From JBBPXY01 sp038200435 (GTDB lineage: Bacteria; Actinomycetota; Thermoleophilia; Solirubrobacterales; Solirubrobacteraceae), in contig JBBPXY010000058.1 in NCBI GenBank assembly GCA_038200435.1, positions 1 to 19,878 of the forward strand: a stretch of DNA of 19,878 bases, read 5' to 3'. The stretch's first letter is position 1. Each line of letters starts with the position of its first letter. A program made the position numbers and the translations under genes. The notes under the pieces were generated by a model. That model worked only from the letters and a program-made list of their open reading frames with translations. It ran no database searches and was not told where the DNA came from. Positions 6,674 to 13,524 of the stretch are shown piece by piece.

Positions 6674-7360
6674 GTGCCGGGGCCGGTGACCATCGTGGGG
6701 GCAACCGGCGCGCTTGGCTTCGGGCTCGCGCTCCGGCTGGGACGGGCCGGCGCCGAGGTGACGATCGGTTCGCGAGACGGGGCTCGAGCCGAGGAAGCCG
6801 CGGAGAAGGCGAAGGCCGCCGTACCCGAGGGCAAGTTCTCCGGCGCCGAGAACGCGAGGAGCGTTGAAGGCGCGGAGATCGTCGTCCTCTCGGTGCCGTT
6901 CCGCAGCCAGTCCGAGACGCTGACGAACCTGAAGCGTGCTCTGCGCGAGGGGCAGATCCTCGTCGACGCCACCGTCCCGCTGGCCGCTGCCGTGAGCGGC
7001 AAGGCCACGCGCACGCTCGGCGTGTGGCAGGGCTCGGCTGCGCAGCAGGCGGAGGAGATGGTGCCCGAGGGGGTGCGGGTCGTCTCGGCACTGCACACCG
7101 TCAGCGCGGCCCTCCTCTCCGACCTCGACCACAACCTCAACGAAGACGTGCTCGTCTGCGGCGACCGCAAGGCCGACAAACGCCCGGTCGCTCAGCTGAT
7201 CGAGCATATCCCCGGCCTGCGCTGTGTCGACTGCGGCAAGCTCGAGATGGCCCGTATCACCGAGCAGTTCACACCGCTGATCATCTCGATGAACATGCGC
7301 TACAAGACGCGCGCGGGCATCCGCGTCACCGGATTGCCCGAGGAACTCTGGCCCGAGTGA
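6674..7360 (+). CDS. npdG: F420H2:NADP oxidoreductase
   Basis: Transfers hydride between reduced coenzyme F420 and NADP. 228 aa, as for the family. The N-terminal Rossmann motif GATGALGFGLALRLGRAG (9-26) is followed by VTIGSRD (29-35), where Ser/Arg after the second strand favour NADP phosphate binding. VVLSVPF and LHTVSAALL are further family blocks. Genomic context is decisive: the stop overlaps the GTG of cofD (GTGA) and the next genes are cofC and cofE. GTG 6674 is the first start before the Rossmann strand; there is no ribosome-binding site but a TATACT -10-like element 6 nt upstream. It is also known as fno. Confidence 0.92.
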   Translation: MPGPVTIVGATGALGFGLALRLGRAGAEVTIGSRDGARAEEAAEKAKAAVPEGKFSGAENARSVEGAEIVVLSVPFRSQSETLTNLKRALREGQILVDATVPLAAAVSGKATRTLGVWQGSAAQQAEEMVPEGVRVVSALHTVSAALLSDLDHNLNEDVLVCGDRKADKRPVAQLIEHIPGLRCVDCGKLEMARITEQFTPLIISMNMRYKTRAGIRVTGLPEELWPE

Positions 7361-8271
7361 GCGCGCCCGTCGTCGTCCTCGCGGGCGGCACGGGCGGGGC
7401 AAAGCTCGCCCGCGGGATGCAGGACGTGGTGGGCGAGGATCTCGTCGTAGTCGCCAACACAGCCGACGACGTCGAGATCTACGGCGCGTACGTCTCACCC
7501 GACCCCGACCTGACCACGTTCTGGCTCGCCGGCCAGATCGACGAGCGCGGGTGGGGGCTCGAGGGCGACACGTTCGCCGTCATGGACGGGCTGCGCGAGC
7601 TGGGCCGCGAGGTGTGGTTCAACCTGGGCGACCGCGACCTGGCGATCGGTCTCGAGCGCGCGGAGCGCATGGCCGCCGGGGAGACGCTCACCGAGACCCT
7701 GGCTGCTCTGGGCGCCGCTCTCGGCATCGCCGGCCGGGTGCTTCCGATGAGCGACGATGCCGTCCGGACGCGGGTGCGCGCTCACGGCCGCGACTGGCCG
7801 TTTCAGGAGTTCATGATCAAGGCCGGAGGCGCCGGACCGATCGACGACGTCACCTTCGACGGGGCCGCACAGGCGCGGCCCACAGCCCAGGTACTCGATG
7901 CGGTCGCGAGCGCCCGCGCGATCATCATCGGCCCGTCGAATCCGGTGATCTCGATCGGGCCCATCTTCGCTCTGCCGGGCATGCGCGAGGCGCTGGCTGA
8001 GGCGACGGCGCCGGTGGTCGCCGTGAGCCCGCTGGTCGGCGGCAAGGTCCTGAAAGGACCCACGGAGCCCTTCCTCGACTGGGCAGGGCAACCGCTCAGC
8101 TCCGACGGCATCGCCGCTGTGTACGCCGGGGTGATCGACGGGCTACTCGCCGACTCGCCCACGGACCGGGTTGCCTCCCGCGAAGCCGACGTCCTGATGA
8201 GCGACGCCGACGGGCGCCGGAGGGTGGCCGAGGAGTCTCTGCAGTTCGCAGCCGCGCGCGCTGCGCCCTGA
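7357..8271 (+). CDS. cofD: 2-phospho-L-lactate (or phosphoenolpyruvate) transferase CofD/FbiA
   Basis: Transfers the phospholactyl (or, in mycobacteria, phosphoenolpyruvyl) moiety from its guanylylated donor to FO, yielding F420-0 or dehydro-F420-0. 304 aa. The N-terminus carries VLAGGTGGAKLARG (7-20), then VANTADDVEIYGAYVSPDPDLTTFWLAG (32-59), the hallmark of the family; later blocks are WFNLGDRDLAIG, FQEFMIKAG, IIGPSNPVISIGPI and SPLVGGKVLKGPTEPF. The GTG start at 7357 overlaps the npdG stop by 4 nt, so the two are coupled. A longer in-frame reading upstream within npdG is a shadow. Whether the donor is 2-phospholactate or PEP cannot be read off reliably. Confidence 0.95.
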   Translation: MSAPVVVLAGGTGGAKLARGMQDVVGEDLVVVANTADDVEIYGAYVSPDPDLTTFWLAGQIDERGWGLEGDTFAVMDGLRELGREVWFNLGDRDLAIGLERAERMAAGETLTETLAALGAALGIAGRVLPMSDDAVRTRVRAHGRDWPFQEFMIKAGGAGPIDDVTFDGAAQARPTAQVLDAVASARAIIIGPSNPVISIGPIFALPGMREALAEATAPVVAVSPLVGGKVLKGPTEPFLDWAGQPLSSDGIAAVYAGVIDGLLADSPTDRVASREADVLMSDADGRRRVAEESLQFAAARAAP

Positions 8272-8277
8272 GCGCGC

Positions 8278-8283
8278 TAGCGT
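8278..8283 (+). promoter_or_regulatory. -10-like element before cofC
   Basis: TAGCGT followed by 7 nt and the GTG at 8291, in the 19-nt gap after cofD. The sequence before the start (TCCTCCT) is the complement of a Shine-Dalgarno, so conventional ribosome binding is not expected. This suggests an internal leaderless promoter. Confidence 0.4.
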
Positions 8284-8290
8284 TCCTCCT

Positions 8291-8977
8291 GTGACGACGC
8301 TCGCTGTCCTGCCGGTCAAGGCCTTTGCCGGAGCCAAGTCGCGGCTCTCCGAGCGACTACAGCCGCCCGAGCGCCGCGCCCTGGCCGAAGCAATGTTCTC
8401 CGACGTCCTCACCGCCCTGCGACGCACGACAACGCTCGACGGAGTCATCGTTGTGACCGGGGATTTCACGGCTCAGCGCATCGCCGGCAGCCATGGCGTC
8501 GACGTGGTGGAAGACCGCCAGGAACAGGGCCAGAGCCCGGCCGCGGCTGTGGGCTTGAGCCGCGCGCACAAACGAGGAGCGGAGCGTGTACTTCTTGTGC
8601 CGGGTGACTGCCCGGCCCTTGACCACGCGGAGCTCGAAGCCCTACTGGCTCGCGAGCTGCCGGCCCGCGGGGCGATCATCGTCGCCGACCGTCACGGAAC
8701 GGGCACGAACGGACTGCTGATCCAGCCGCCCGACGCGCTGCCTCCCGCGTTCGGGGAGGGAAGCTTCGGCCGCCATAAACAGCTCGCCGCCGAGGCCGAC
8801 CTGCCGCTGGAGAACGTTGTCGCGCCTTCGCTGGCACTCGACGTGGACTCACCCGCCGACCTCGACGCGCTGCGCGAGCATCTCGCCGCCCAGCGCGGGG
8901 GCGCCGCCCACACGCGCGGGTTACTGCTCCGCTTCGACCGCTCGGCACCCACCCGCTCGGCACCCACACCCGCCTAG
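8291..8977 (+). CDS. cofC: 2-phospholactate/PEP guanylyltransferase CofC/FbiD
   Basis: Activates 2-phospho-L-lactate or phosphoenolpyruvate with GTP to give the guanylylated donor used by CofD. 228 aa with a nucleotidyltransferase GT-A-like fold: PVKAFAGAKSRLSERL (8-23) binds the nucleotide, VPGDCPAL carries the metal-binding Asp, DRHGTGTNGLL and GEGSFGRHKQLA form the acceptor site, and LALDVDSPADLDAL is the conserved C-terminal block with a second metal-binding Asp. The last residues are a low-complexity tail from a short tandem repeat. It follows cofD by 19 nt and precedes cofE by 12 nt, the substrate-activation step placed beside its consumer. Confidence 0.93.
   Translation: MTTLAVLPVKAFAGAKSRLSERLQPPERRALAEAMFSDVLTALRRTTTLDGVIVVTGDFTAQRIAGSHGVDVVEDRQEQGQSPAAAVGLSRAHKRGAERVLLVPGDCPALDHAELEALLARELPARGAIIVADRHGTGTNGLLIQPPDALPPAFGEGSFGRHKQLAAEADLPLENVVAPSLALDVDSPADLDALREHLAAQRGGAAHTRGLLLRFDRSAPTRSAPTPA
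8939..8967 (+). repeat. Short tandem repeat in the 3' end of cofC
   Basis: A 15-bp unit beginning CGCTCGGCACCCAC occurs twice in direct tandem, encoding the repeated peptide RSAPT at the extreme C-terminus of CofC. It lies beyond the conserved fold, so it is probably a neutral duplication. Confidence 0.6.
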
Positions 8978-8980
8978 TCT
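8975..8980 (+). promoter_or_regulatory. -10-like element before cofE
   Basis: TAGTCT overlapping the cofC stop codon, 9 nt before the GTG of cofE at 8990. No Shine-Dalgarno is visible. Spacing is slightly longer than at the other candidate leaderless starts in the window. Confidence 0.35.
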
Positions 8981-8989
8981 CCTACCCTC

Positions 8990-9733
8990 GTGCTCGAGGT
9001 CACCGCGCTCACCGGACTACCGGAGATCGAGACGGGCGCCGACCTGGGCCGCCTGATGGTGCAAAGCGCACCAGACCTAACCGGCAGGGATGTGCTCGTC
9101 GTCGCCCACAAGGTCGTCTCCAAGGCAGAGGGGCGGGTGCGGCGACTGGCCGCCGTCACGCCGGGCGAGCGCGCCGAGTCATTGGCCGAAGAGCACGGCA
9201 AGGACCCGCGCGCGGTGCAGGTGGTCCTCGACGAGACAGTGGAGCTCGTGCGCGCCGAGCGCGGGGTCCTGATCTGCCGCACGCGCCACGGGTTCGTGTG
9301 TGCCAACGCGGGGGTCGATGCCTCCAACGCGGCCGATCCCGACACCGTGATCCTCCTGCCCGAGGATCCAGACGCCTCGGCCCGTGCGTTGAGAACGCGT
9401 ATCCGCGAGGTCACGGGAATCTCCCCCGCCGTCGTGATCACCGACTCCTTCGGCCGCGCGTGGCGCCACGGGCAGACCGACGTCGCGATCGGCTGCGCTG
9501 GCCTGGCGCCCCTGGAAGACTGGCGTGGGCGCCGCGACGCGAGCGGACTCGAGCTGCGAGCGACATGGATCGCCGTGGCCGACCAGGTCGCCGGCGCGGC
9601 CGATCTGGCGCGCACGAAGGACGGGCGGCAGCCGGCGGTGCTGGTGCGGGGGCTGGAACACCTGATCGAGGAGGACGACGGACCCGGGGCGGCCGCGATC
9701 CTCCGCTCGCGCGCCGAGGACCTTTTCCCCTGA
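8990..9733 (+). CDS. cofE: F420-0:gamma-glutamyl ligase CofE, stand-alone
   Basis: Adds gamma-linked glutamates to F420-0 using GTP. 247 aa, matching the archaeal-type single-domain enzyme and the N-terminal half of actinobacterial FbiB. Motifs: VVAHKVVSKAEGR (37-49), CANAGVDASN, VITDSFGRAWRHGQTDVAIG and DQVAGAADLARTKDGRQPAVLVRG. The C-terminal nitroreductase-like FMN domain of FbiB, which reduces dehydro-F420-0 in mycobacteria, is not fused here and no separate copy is seen in the window. GTG 8990 is the only good start before the conserved N-terminus. The gene converges with fbiC with 14 nt between the stops. Confidence 0.94.
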   Translation: MLEVTALTGLPEIETGADLGRLMVQSAPDLTGRDVLVVAHKVVSKAEGRVRRLAAVTPGERAESLAEEHGKDPRAVQVVLDETVELVRAERGVLICRTRHGFVCANAGVDASNAADPDTVILLPEDPDASARALRTRIREVTGISPAVVITDSFGRAWRHGQTDVAIGCAGLAPLEDWRGRRDASGLELRATWIAVADQVAGAADLARTKDGRQPAVLVRGLEHLIEEDDGPGAAAILRSRAEDLFP

Positions 9734-9742
9734 ACGCCGAAC

Positions 9743-9762
9743 GCCGCCTAGGCCGCGGCGGC
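9743..9762. terminator. Weak GC hairpin between convergent cofE and fbiC
   Basis: GCCGCC (9743-9748) can pair with GGCGGC (9757-9762) across an 8-nt loop. It lies at the 3' ends of both genes but partly within the alanine codons closing fbiC, and there is no T-tract. It could equally be a by-product of GC-rich codons. Confidence 0.2.
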
Positions 9763-11967
9763 CGCCGGCACTTCGAAGCGCCGGCGGATCTCATACAGCG
9801 TCGTACGCTCCGCCGCGGGGCGCCCGGCGGCGTGGGCCGCGCCGATCAGGTCCTCGGGCTCGAGGCGCACGCCGTGCTGGGATCCCGCCATGCGCGAGAT
9901 GGACTCCTCCATCAGCGTGCCGCCGAGGTCGTTCACGCCCCAGCGCAGCGCCTCGGTCGCCGCGTCGAGGCCCATCTTCACCCAGCTCGCCTGCAGGTTC
10001 GGAATCGAGTTGCCGAGCGCAAGCCGGAACGCGGCCGTGTGCTTGAGGTTCTCCTCGCGTGAGATCTCCTCGACCCCATGCGTGCGGCCGAGCAGCGTGT
10101 GGAAGGGGATGAACGAGAGCGGCACGAACTCCGTGAACCCGCCGGTGCGCTCCTGCAGGTCGCGCACGACCCGCATGTGCTCGGCGAGCTCCCACGGCTC
10201 CTCGATGTGGCCGAACATCACCGTCACCGTCGAGCGCAGGCCGACCGCGTGCGAGGCCTCGATGATCTCGACCCAGCGGGCGACCGGCAGCTTGTTGGGA
10301 GAGATGCGCTCGCGGACCCCGTCGTGAAGCACCTCGGCCGCAGTGCCCGGCGTGGAGTCGAGGCCCGCGTCGCGCAGGTGCTCGAACACCTCGCGGGGCG
10401 GCAGGGCCGACACGCGGCACATGTGGTCGACCTCCATCGAGGAGTACGCATGAAGGTGCAGCGCGGGCGCCGTCTCGCGCGCCAGGCGCAACCAGCCCAG
10501 GTAGTCCTCGAGCTCCCAGTCGGGATGTATGCCCGACTGCATGCAGACCTCGGTGGCGCCAAAGTCGACTGCGTCGCGGATCTTGGCGACGAAGTCCTCG
10601 CGGCTGACCTCGTAGGCCTCGGGCGAGCGCTTGCCCTGGCCGAAGCCGCAGAACGCACAGCCGACGATGCACACGTTCGAGACGTTGATGTTGCGGTTGA
10701 CGACGAAGGTGACGGTCTCCCCCGCGAGTTCGGCGCGGAGCTCGTCGGCGGCACTGCGCATGTCCTCGATCACTCCGGGGCGGCGCTCGGCGAAGAGCGC
10801 CGTGGTCTCCTCGAGACCGAGTCGCTCGCCGTCGCGTGCGCGCTCGATCGCCCGCGGTGTGACCCGCGGATCGACCACCCGCTCTTCGCGACGGCCCGAT
10901 CCGCGCCGGGGGATGTGCGACCAGTAGCGCTGGCGGATCGTGTCGAGCACGCCGGGCGCGACCCACTCCGGCGATATGTACTGCGGGTAGACGCACAGGC
11001 GCTCGGTGAGCGCGTAGCCCTCGGGCTGCAGGCGCTTGCGCACCTGATGGGGCGAGGGGAAGGGATGCTCCGGCGAGATGTGGTCGCCGTTGGCCGAGAG
11101 GCCGCCGAGGTCTGTGGCGCCGGCGCGCACGAGATCGAGCCACCAGTCGGCGAGGTTGGGCGGGATCTGCACGCCGACGTCGGGCATCAGCCGCCGGCAC
11201 TCGGCGACGAGGCGCTTCATGTCCTCGAGCGTGACCTCGCCGGCCCACGCGGGGGCGTCGAGCTCAGGTGGCGCCCCTACCCCGGTGCGCCAGTACTCGC
11301 GCGCCGCCGCATCGGCGATGTCGGCCGGCTCGCGACCGTAGTAGTTCTGGTGCGGGACGAAGTTCTGGAGGATCACCTCCTGCAGGTGGCCGAACTCGGC
11401 GTGGACGGCGCCGAGGGCGGCGAGCGACTCCATCCGCTCCTCCTCGGTCTCGCCGATCCCCACGAGGATCCCGCTGGTGTAGGGGATCTTGAGGGCCCCG
11501 GCGTCCCGGATCGTCTGCAGGCGGCGAGCCGGGTGCTTGGTCGGTGAGCCGGCGTGGACCGTCTCCATCAGCCGCTCGGAGACCGACTCCAGCATCAATC
11601 CCTGAGAGGCGGTCACCTCACGCAGGCGAGCGAGATCGCGCGTGTCGAGCACACCGAGGTTGGTGTGGGGCAGGAGCCCGCGCTCGAGCCCGCGCTCGCA
11701 CGCCCACACCACGTAGGAAGTGAAGTCGGCGTGGCCGTACTCCGCGAGCCGCGCAGCGACCTCGGCGTTGACCTCGGGCTTCTCGCCCGTGAGCACCAGC
11801 AGCTCCTTGACGCGCCGGCGCGCCATGTCGTCGAGCGCCTGCTCGACCTCTTCGGGTGAGTGGAGGTGAGCGCGATGGGTCGCGAACGCGCAGTACTTGC
11901 AGTAGCACCGGCAGGTCCGGGACAGCGAGAGCGTGCCGTTGCGGCTGAAGGTGACGCGCCGGGCCAT
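9748..11967 (-). CDS. fbiC: FO synthase, fused CofG-CofH (FbiC)
   Basis: Bifunctional radical SAM enzyme that makes the deazaflavin chromophore FO from tyrosine and 5-amino-6-ribitylamino-uracil. 739 aa, carrying two complete radical SAM domains in the order CofG (about 1-350) then CofH (about 400-730). Each has an intact CX3CX2C cluster motif: C19/C23/C26 in TCRCYCKYC and C433/C437/C440 in CIVGCAFC. Other blocks: LTGEKPEV, GILVGIGET and GGLSANGDHISPEHP in CofG; MQSGIHPD, STPGTAAEVL and MFGHIEEPWE in CofH. ATG 11967 is chosen since the fold starts at once and GAGG precedes it; the in-frame upstream extension overlaps the catalase promoter. The fused form is typical of actinobacteria. The minus-strand gene faces the rest of the F420 cluster and is divergent from catalase. 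Confidence 0.96.
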   Translation of the reverse strand: MARRVTFSRNGTLSLSRTCRCYCKYCAFATHRAHLHSPEEVEQALDDMARRRVKELLVLTGEKPEVNAEVAARLAEYGHADFTSYVVWACERGLERGLLPHTNLGVLDTRDLARLREVTASQGLMLESVSERLMETVHAGSPTKHPARRLQTIRDAGALKIPYTSGILVGIGETEEERMESLAALGAVHAEFGHLQEVILQNFVPHQNYYGREPADIADAAAREYWRTGVGAPPELDAPAWAGEVTLEDMKRLVAECRRLMPDVGVQIPPNLADWWLDLVRAGATDLGGLSANGDHISPEHPFPSPHQVRKRLQPEGYALTERLCVYPQYISPEWVAPGVLDTIRQRYWSHIPRRGSGRREERVVDPRVTPRAIERARDGERLGLEETTALFAERRPGVIEDMRSAADELRAELAGETVTFVVNRNINVSNVCIVGCAFCGFGQGKRSPEAYEVSREDFVAKIRDAVDFGATEVCMQSGIHPDWELEDYLGWLRLARETAPALHLHAYSSMEVDHMCRVSALPPREVFEHLRDAGLDSTPGTAAEVLHDGVRERISPNKLPVARWVEIIEASHAVGLRSTVTVMFGHIEEPWELAEHMRVVRDLQERTGGFTEFVPLSFIPFHTLLGRTHGVEEISREENLKHTAAFRLALGNSIPNLQASWVKMGLDAATEALRWGVNDLGGTLMEESISRMAGSQHGVRLEPEDLIGAAHAAGRPAAERTTLYEIRRRFEVPAAAAA

Positions 11968-11977
11968 GCGGCCTCGG

Positions 11978-11983
11978 AGTCTA
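11978..11983 (-). promoter_or_regulatory. -10-like element before fbiC
   Basis: TAGACT on the minus strand, 10 nt before the ATG at 11967, in the 78-bp divergent region with catalase. Transcription would begin only a few bases ahead of the ATG. Confidence 0.4.
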
Positions 11984-12000
11984 TGGATGCCCGACGGCGG

Positions 12001-12006
12001 TACCTT
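12001..12006 (+). promoter_or_regulatory. Candidate -10 element for catalase
   Basis: TACCTT in the 78-bp region between fbiC and catalase. It would give a leader of about 33 nt containing the ribosome-binding site at 12034-12039. No clear -35 or OxyR/Fur-like palindrome was recognised. Confidence 0.3.
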
Positions 12007-12033
12007 GGTGGGACAAGAACTGCCGCGAACGCC

Positions 12034-12039
12034 GAGGAG
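12034..12039 (+). promoter_or_regulatory. Ribosome binding site of catalase
   Basis: GAGGAG, 6 nt before the ATG at 12046. It fixes the catalase start over in-frame upstream codons that lie antisense to fbiC. It is a strong Shine-Dalgarno in a window where few genes have one. Confidence 0.75.
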
Positions 12040-12045
12040 CCCCAC

Positions 12046-13524
12046 ATGACCGACCAGTCCCATCTAACGACTCGCCAGGGCCACCCCGTCGTCGACAACC
12101 AGAGCCAGCGCACGGTGGGCTCACGCGGCCCCGCGACGCTCGAGAACTACCAGTTCCTCGAGAAGATCTCCCACTTCGACCGCGAGCGCGTGCCCGAGCG
12201 GGTCGTGCACGCCCGCGGCTTCGTGGCCCACGGCCACTTCGAGGCCTACGGCACGATCGGCGATGAGCCGGCGTCGAAGTACACCCGCGCCAAGCTCTTT
12301 CAGGAGAAGGGCAAGAGCACGCCCGTCACGGTGCGCTTCTCGACGGTCATCGGCAGCCGGGACTCCTCCGAGGTCGCCCGCGACCCGCGTGGGTTCGCGG
12401 TCAAGTTCCGCACCGAGGACGGCAACTGGGACCTGGTCGGCAACAACCTGCCGGTCTTCTTCATCCGTGACGCGATCAAGTTCCCCGACGTCATCCACGC
12501 GCTCAAGCCCGATCCCGTCACGTTCCGCCAGGAGCCGAACCGCATCTTCGACTTCATGGGCCTCACGCCAGAGTCGATGCACATGCTCACGTGGCTTTTC
12601 TCCCCCCGAGGGATCCCGGCCAGCTATCGCCATCAGCAGGGCTTCGGCGTCAACACCTACAAGATGGTCGACGCCGAGGGGCGCGGGACGCTCGTCAAGT
12701 ACCACTGGGAGCCCGAGGAGGGCATCAAGTCGCTCACGCAGGCCGAGGCCGACGCGATCCAGGCCACCGAGCTCGGCAGCCACTCGCGCGACTGCTACGA
12801 AGCCATCGAGAAGGGCGAGCACCCGGCCTGGGAGCTGCGGGTGCAGACCATGAGCGACGGCGATCACCCCGAGCTCGACTTCGACCCGCTCGACGACACG
12901 AAGACGTGGCCCGAGGACGAGTTCCCGCTCAAGCCCGCCGGCCGGATGGTGCTCGACCGCAACGTCGAGAACCATTTTGTCGAGAACGAGCAGATCGCGT
13001 TCGGCACGGGCGTCCTGGTCGACGGCCTCGACTTCTCCGACGACAAGATGCTGGTCGGCCGGACGTTCTCCTACTCCGACACGCAGCGCTACCGCGTCGG
13101 GCCGAACTACCTCCAGCTGCCGATCAACCAGCCCGTGGTGCCGGTCAGCACGAATCAGCGCGACGGCCAGATGGCCTACGCGGTCGACGGGGGCGGCGAG
13201 GACCCGCACGTGAACTACGAGCCGAGCGGCGGCGGTCTCGACGAGGCCCAGCCGGGCGGCCACCCGCACGAGCCCGAGATCTCGGGACGACTCACCCGCT
13301 CGGTTATCGAGCGCACGAACGACTACGGCCAGGCCGGCGAGCGCTACCGCACGATGCCCGACGACGAGCGCGAGGACCTGGTCCTCAACCTCGTGACTTT
13401 GCTCGGGCAGTGCGAGGAGGCCGTGCAGGAGCGGATGCTCGAGCACCTCGGGCGCTGCGACTCCGACTACGGCTCGCGCGTGGCCGCAGGGCTCGGGCGC
13501 CCTGCCGCGGTTGCCGTCGCGTAG
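12046..13524 (+). CDS. katA: Monofunctional heme catalase, small-subunit type
   Basis: Dismutates hydrogen peroxide to water and oxygen in the cytoplasm. 492 aa, the small-subunit (clade 3-like) length with no C-terminal flavodoxin-like domain. Catalytic His H55 is in ERVVHARGFVAHG, catalytic Asn in DLVGNNLPVFF (N133/N134), and the proximal heme-ligand Tyr Y343 in GRTFSYSDTQRYRVGPNYLQLPIN. The RFSTV block at 97-101 is also present. Every active-site element is intact. It is divergent from fbiC across 78 bp and its last codons overlap the TTG start of a lipoprotein gene by 14 nt. Peroxide control is plausible but no operator was recognised. Confidence 0.96.
   Translation: MTDQSHLTTRQGHPVVDNQSQRTVGSRGPATLENYQFLEKISHFDRERVPERVVHARGFVAHGHFEAYGTIGDEPASKYTRAKLFQEKGKSTPVTVRFSTVIGSRDSSEVARDPRGFAVKFRTEDGNWDLVGNNLPVFFIRDAIKFPDVIHALKPDPVTFRQEPNRIFDFMGLTPESMHMLTWLFSPRGIPASYRHQQGFGVNTYKMVDAEGRGTLVKYHWEPEEGIKSLTQAEADAIQATELGSHSRDCYEAIEKGEHPAWELRVQTMSDGDHPELDFDPLDDTKTWPEDEFPLKPAGRMVLDRNVENHFVENEQIAFGTGVLVDGLDFSDDKMLVGRTFSYSDTQRYRVGPNYLQLPINQPVVPVSTNQRDGQMAYAVDGGGEDPHVNYEPSGGGLDEAQPGGHPHEPEISGRLTRSVIERTNDYGQAGERYRTMPDDEREDLVLNLVTLLGQCEEAVQERMLEHLGRCDSDYGSRVAAGLGRPAAVAVA

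Noticed and set aside
10078..11547. Long open frame (489 codons) antisense to fbiC
   Set aside because: No domain motifs; explained by codon bias on the opposite strand of a clear radical SAM gene.
11860..12045. Upstream in-frame extension of catalase
   Set aside because: It overlaps fbiC antisense; GAGGAG correctly spaced before ATG 12046 marks the real start.
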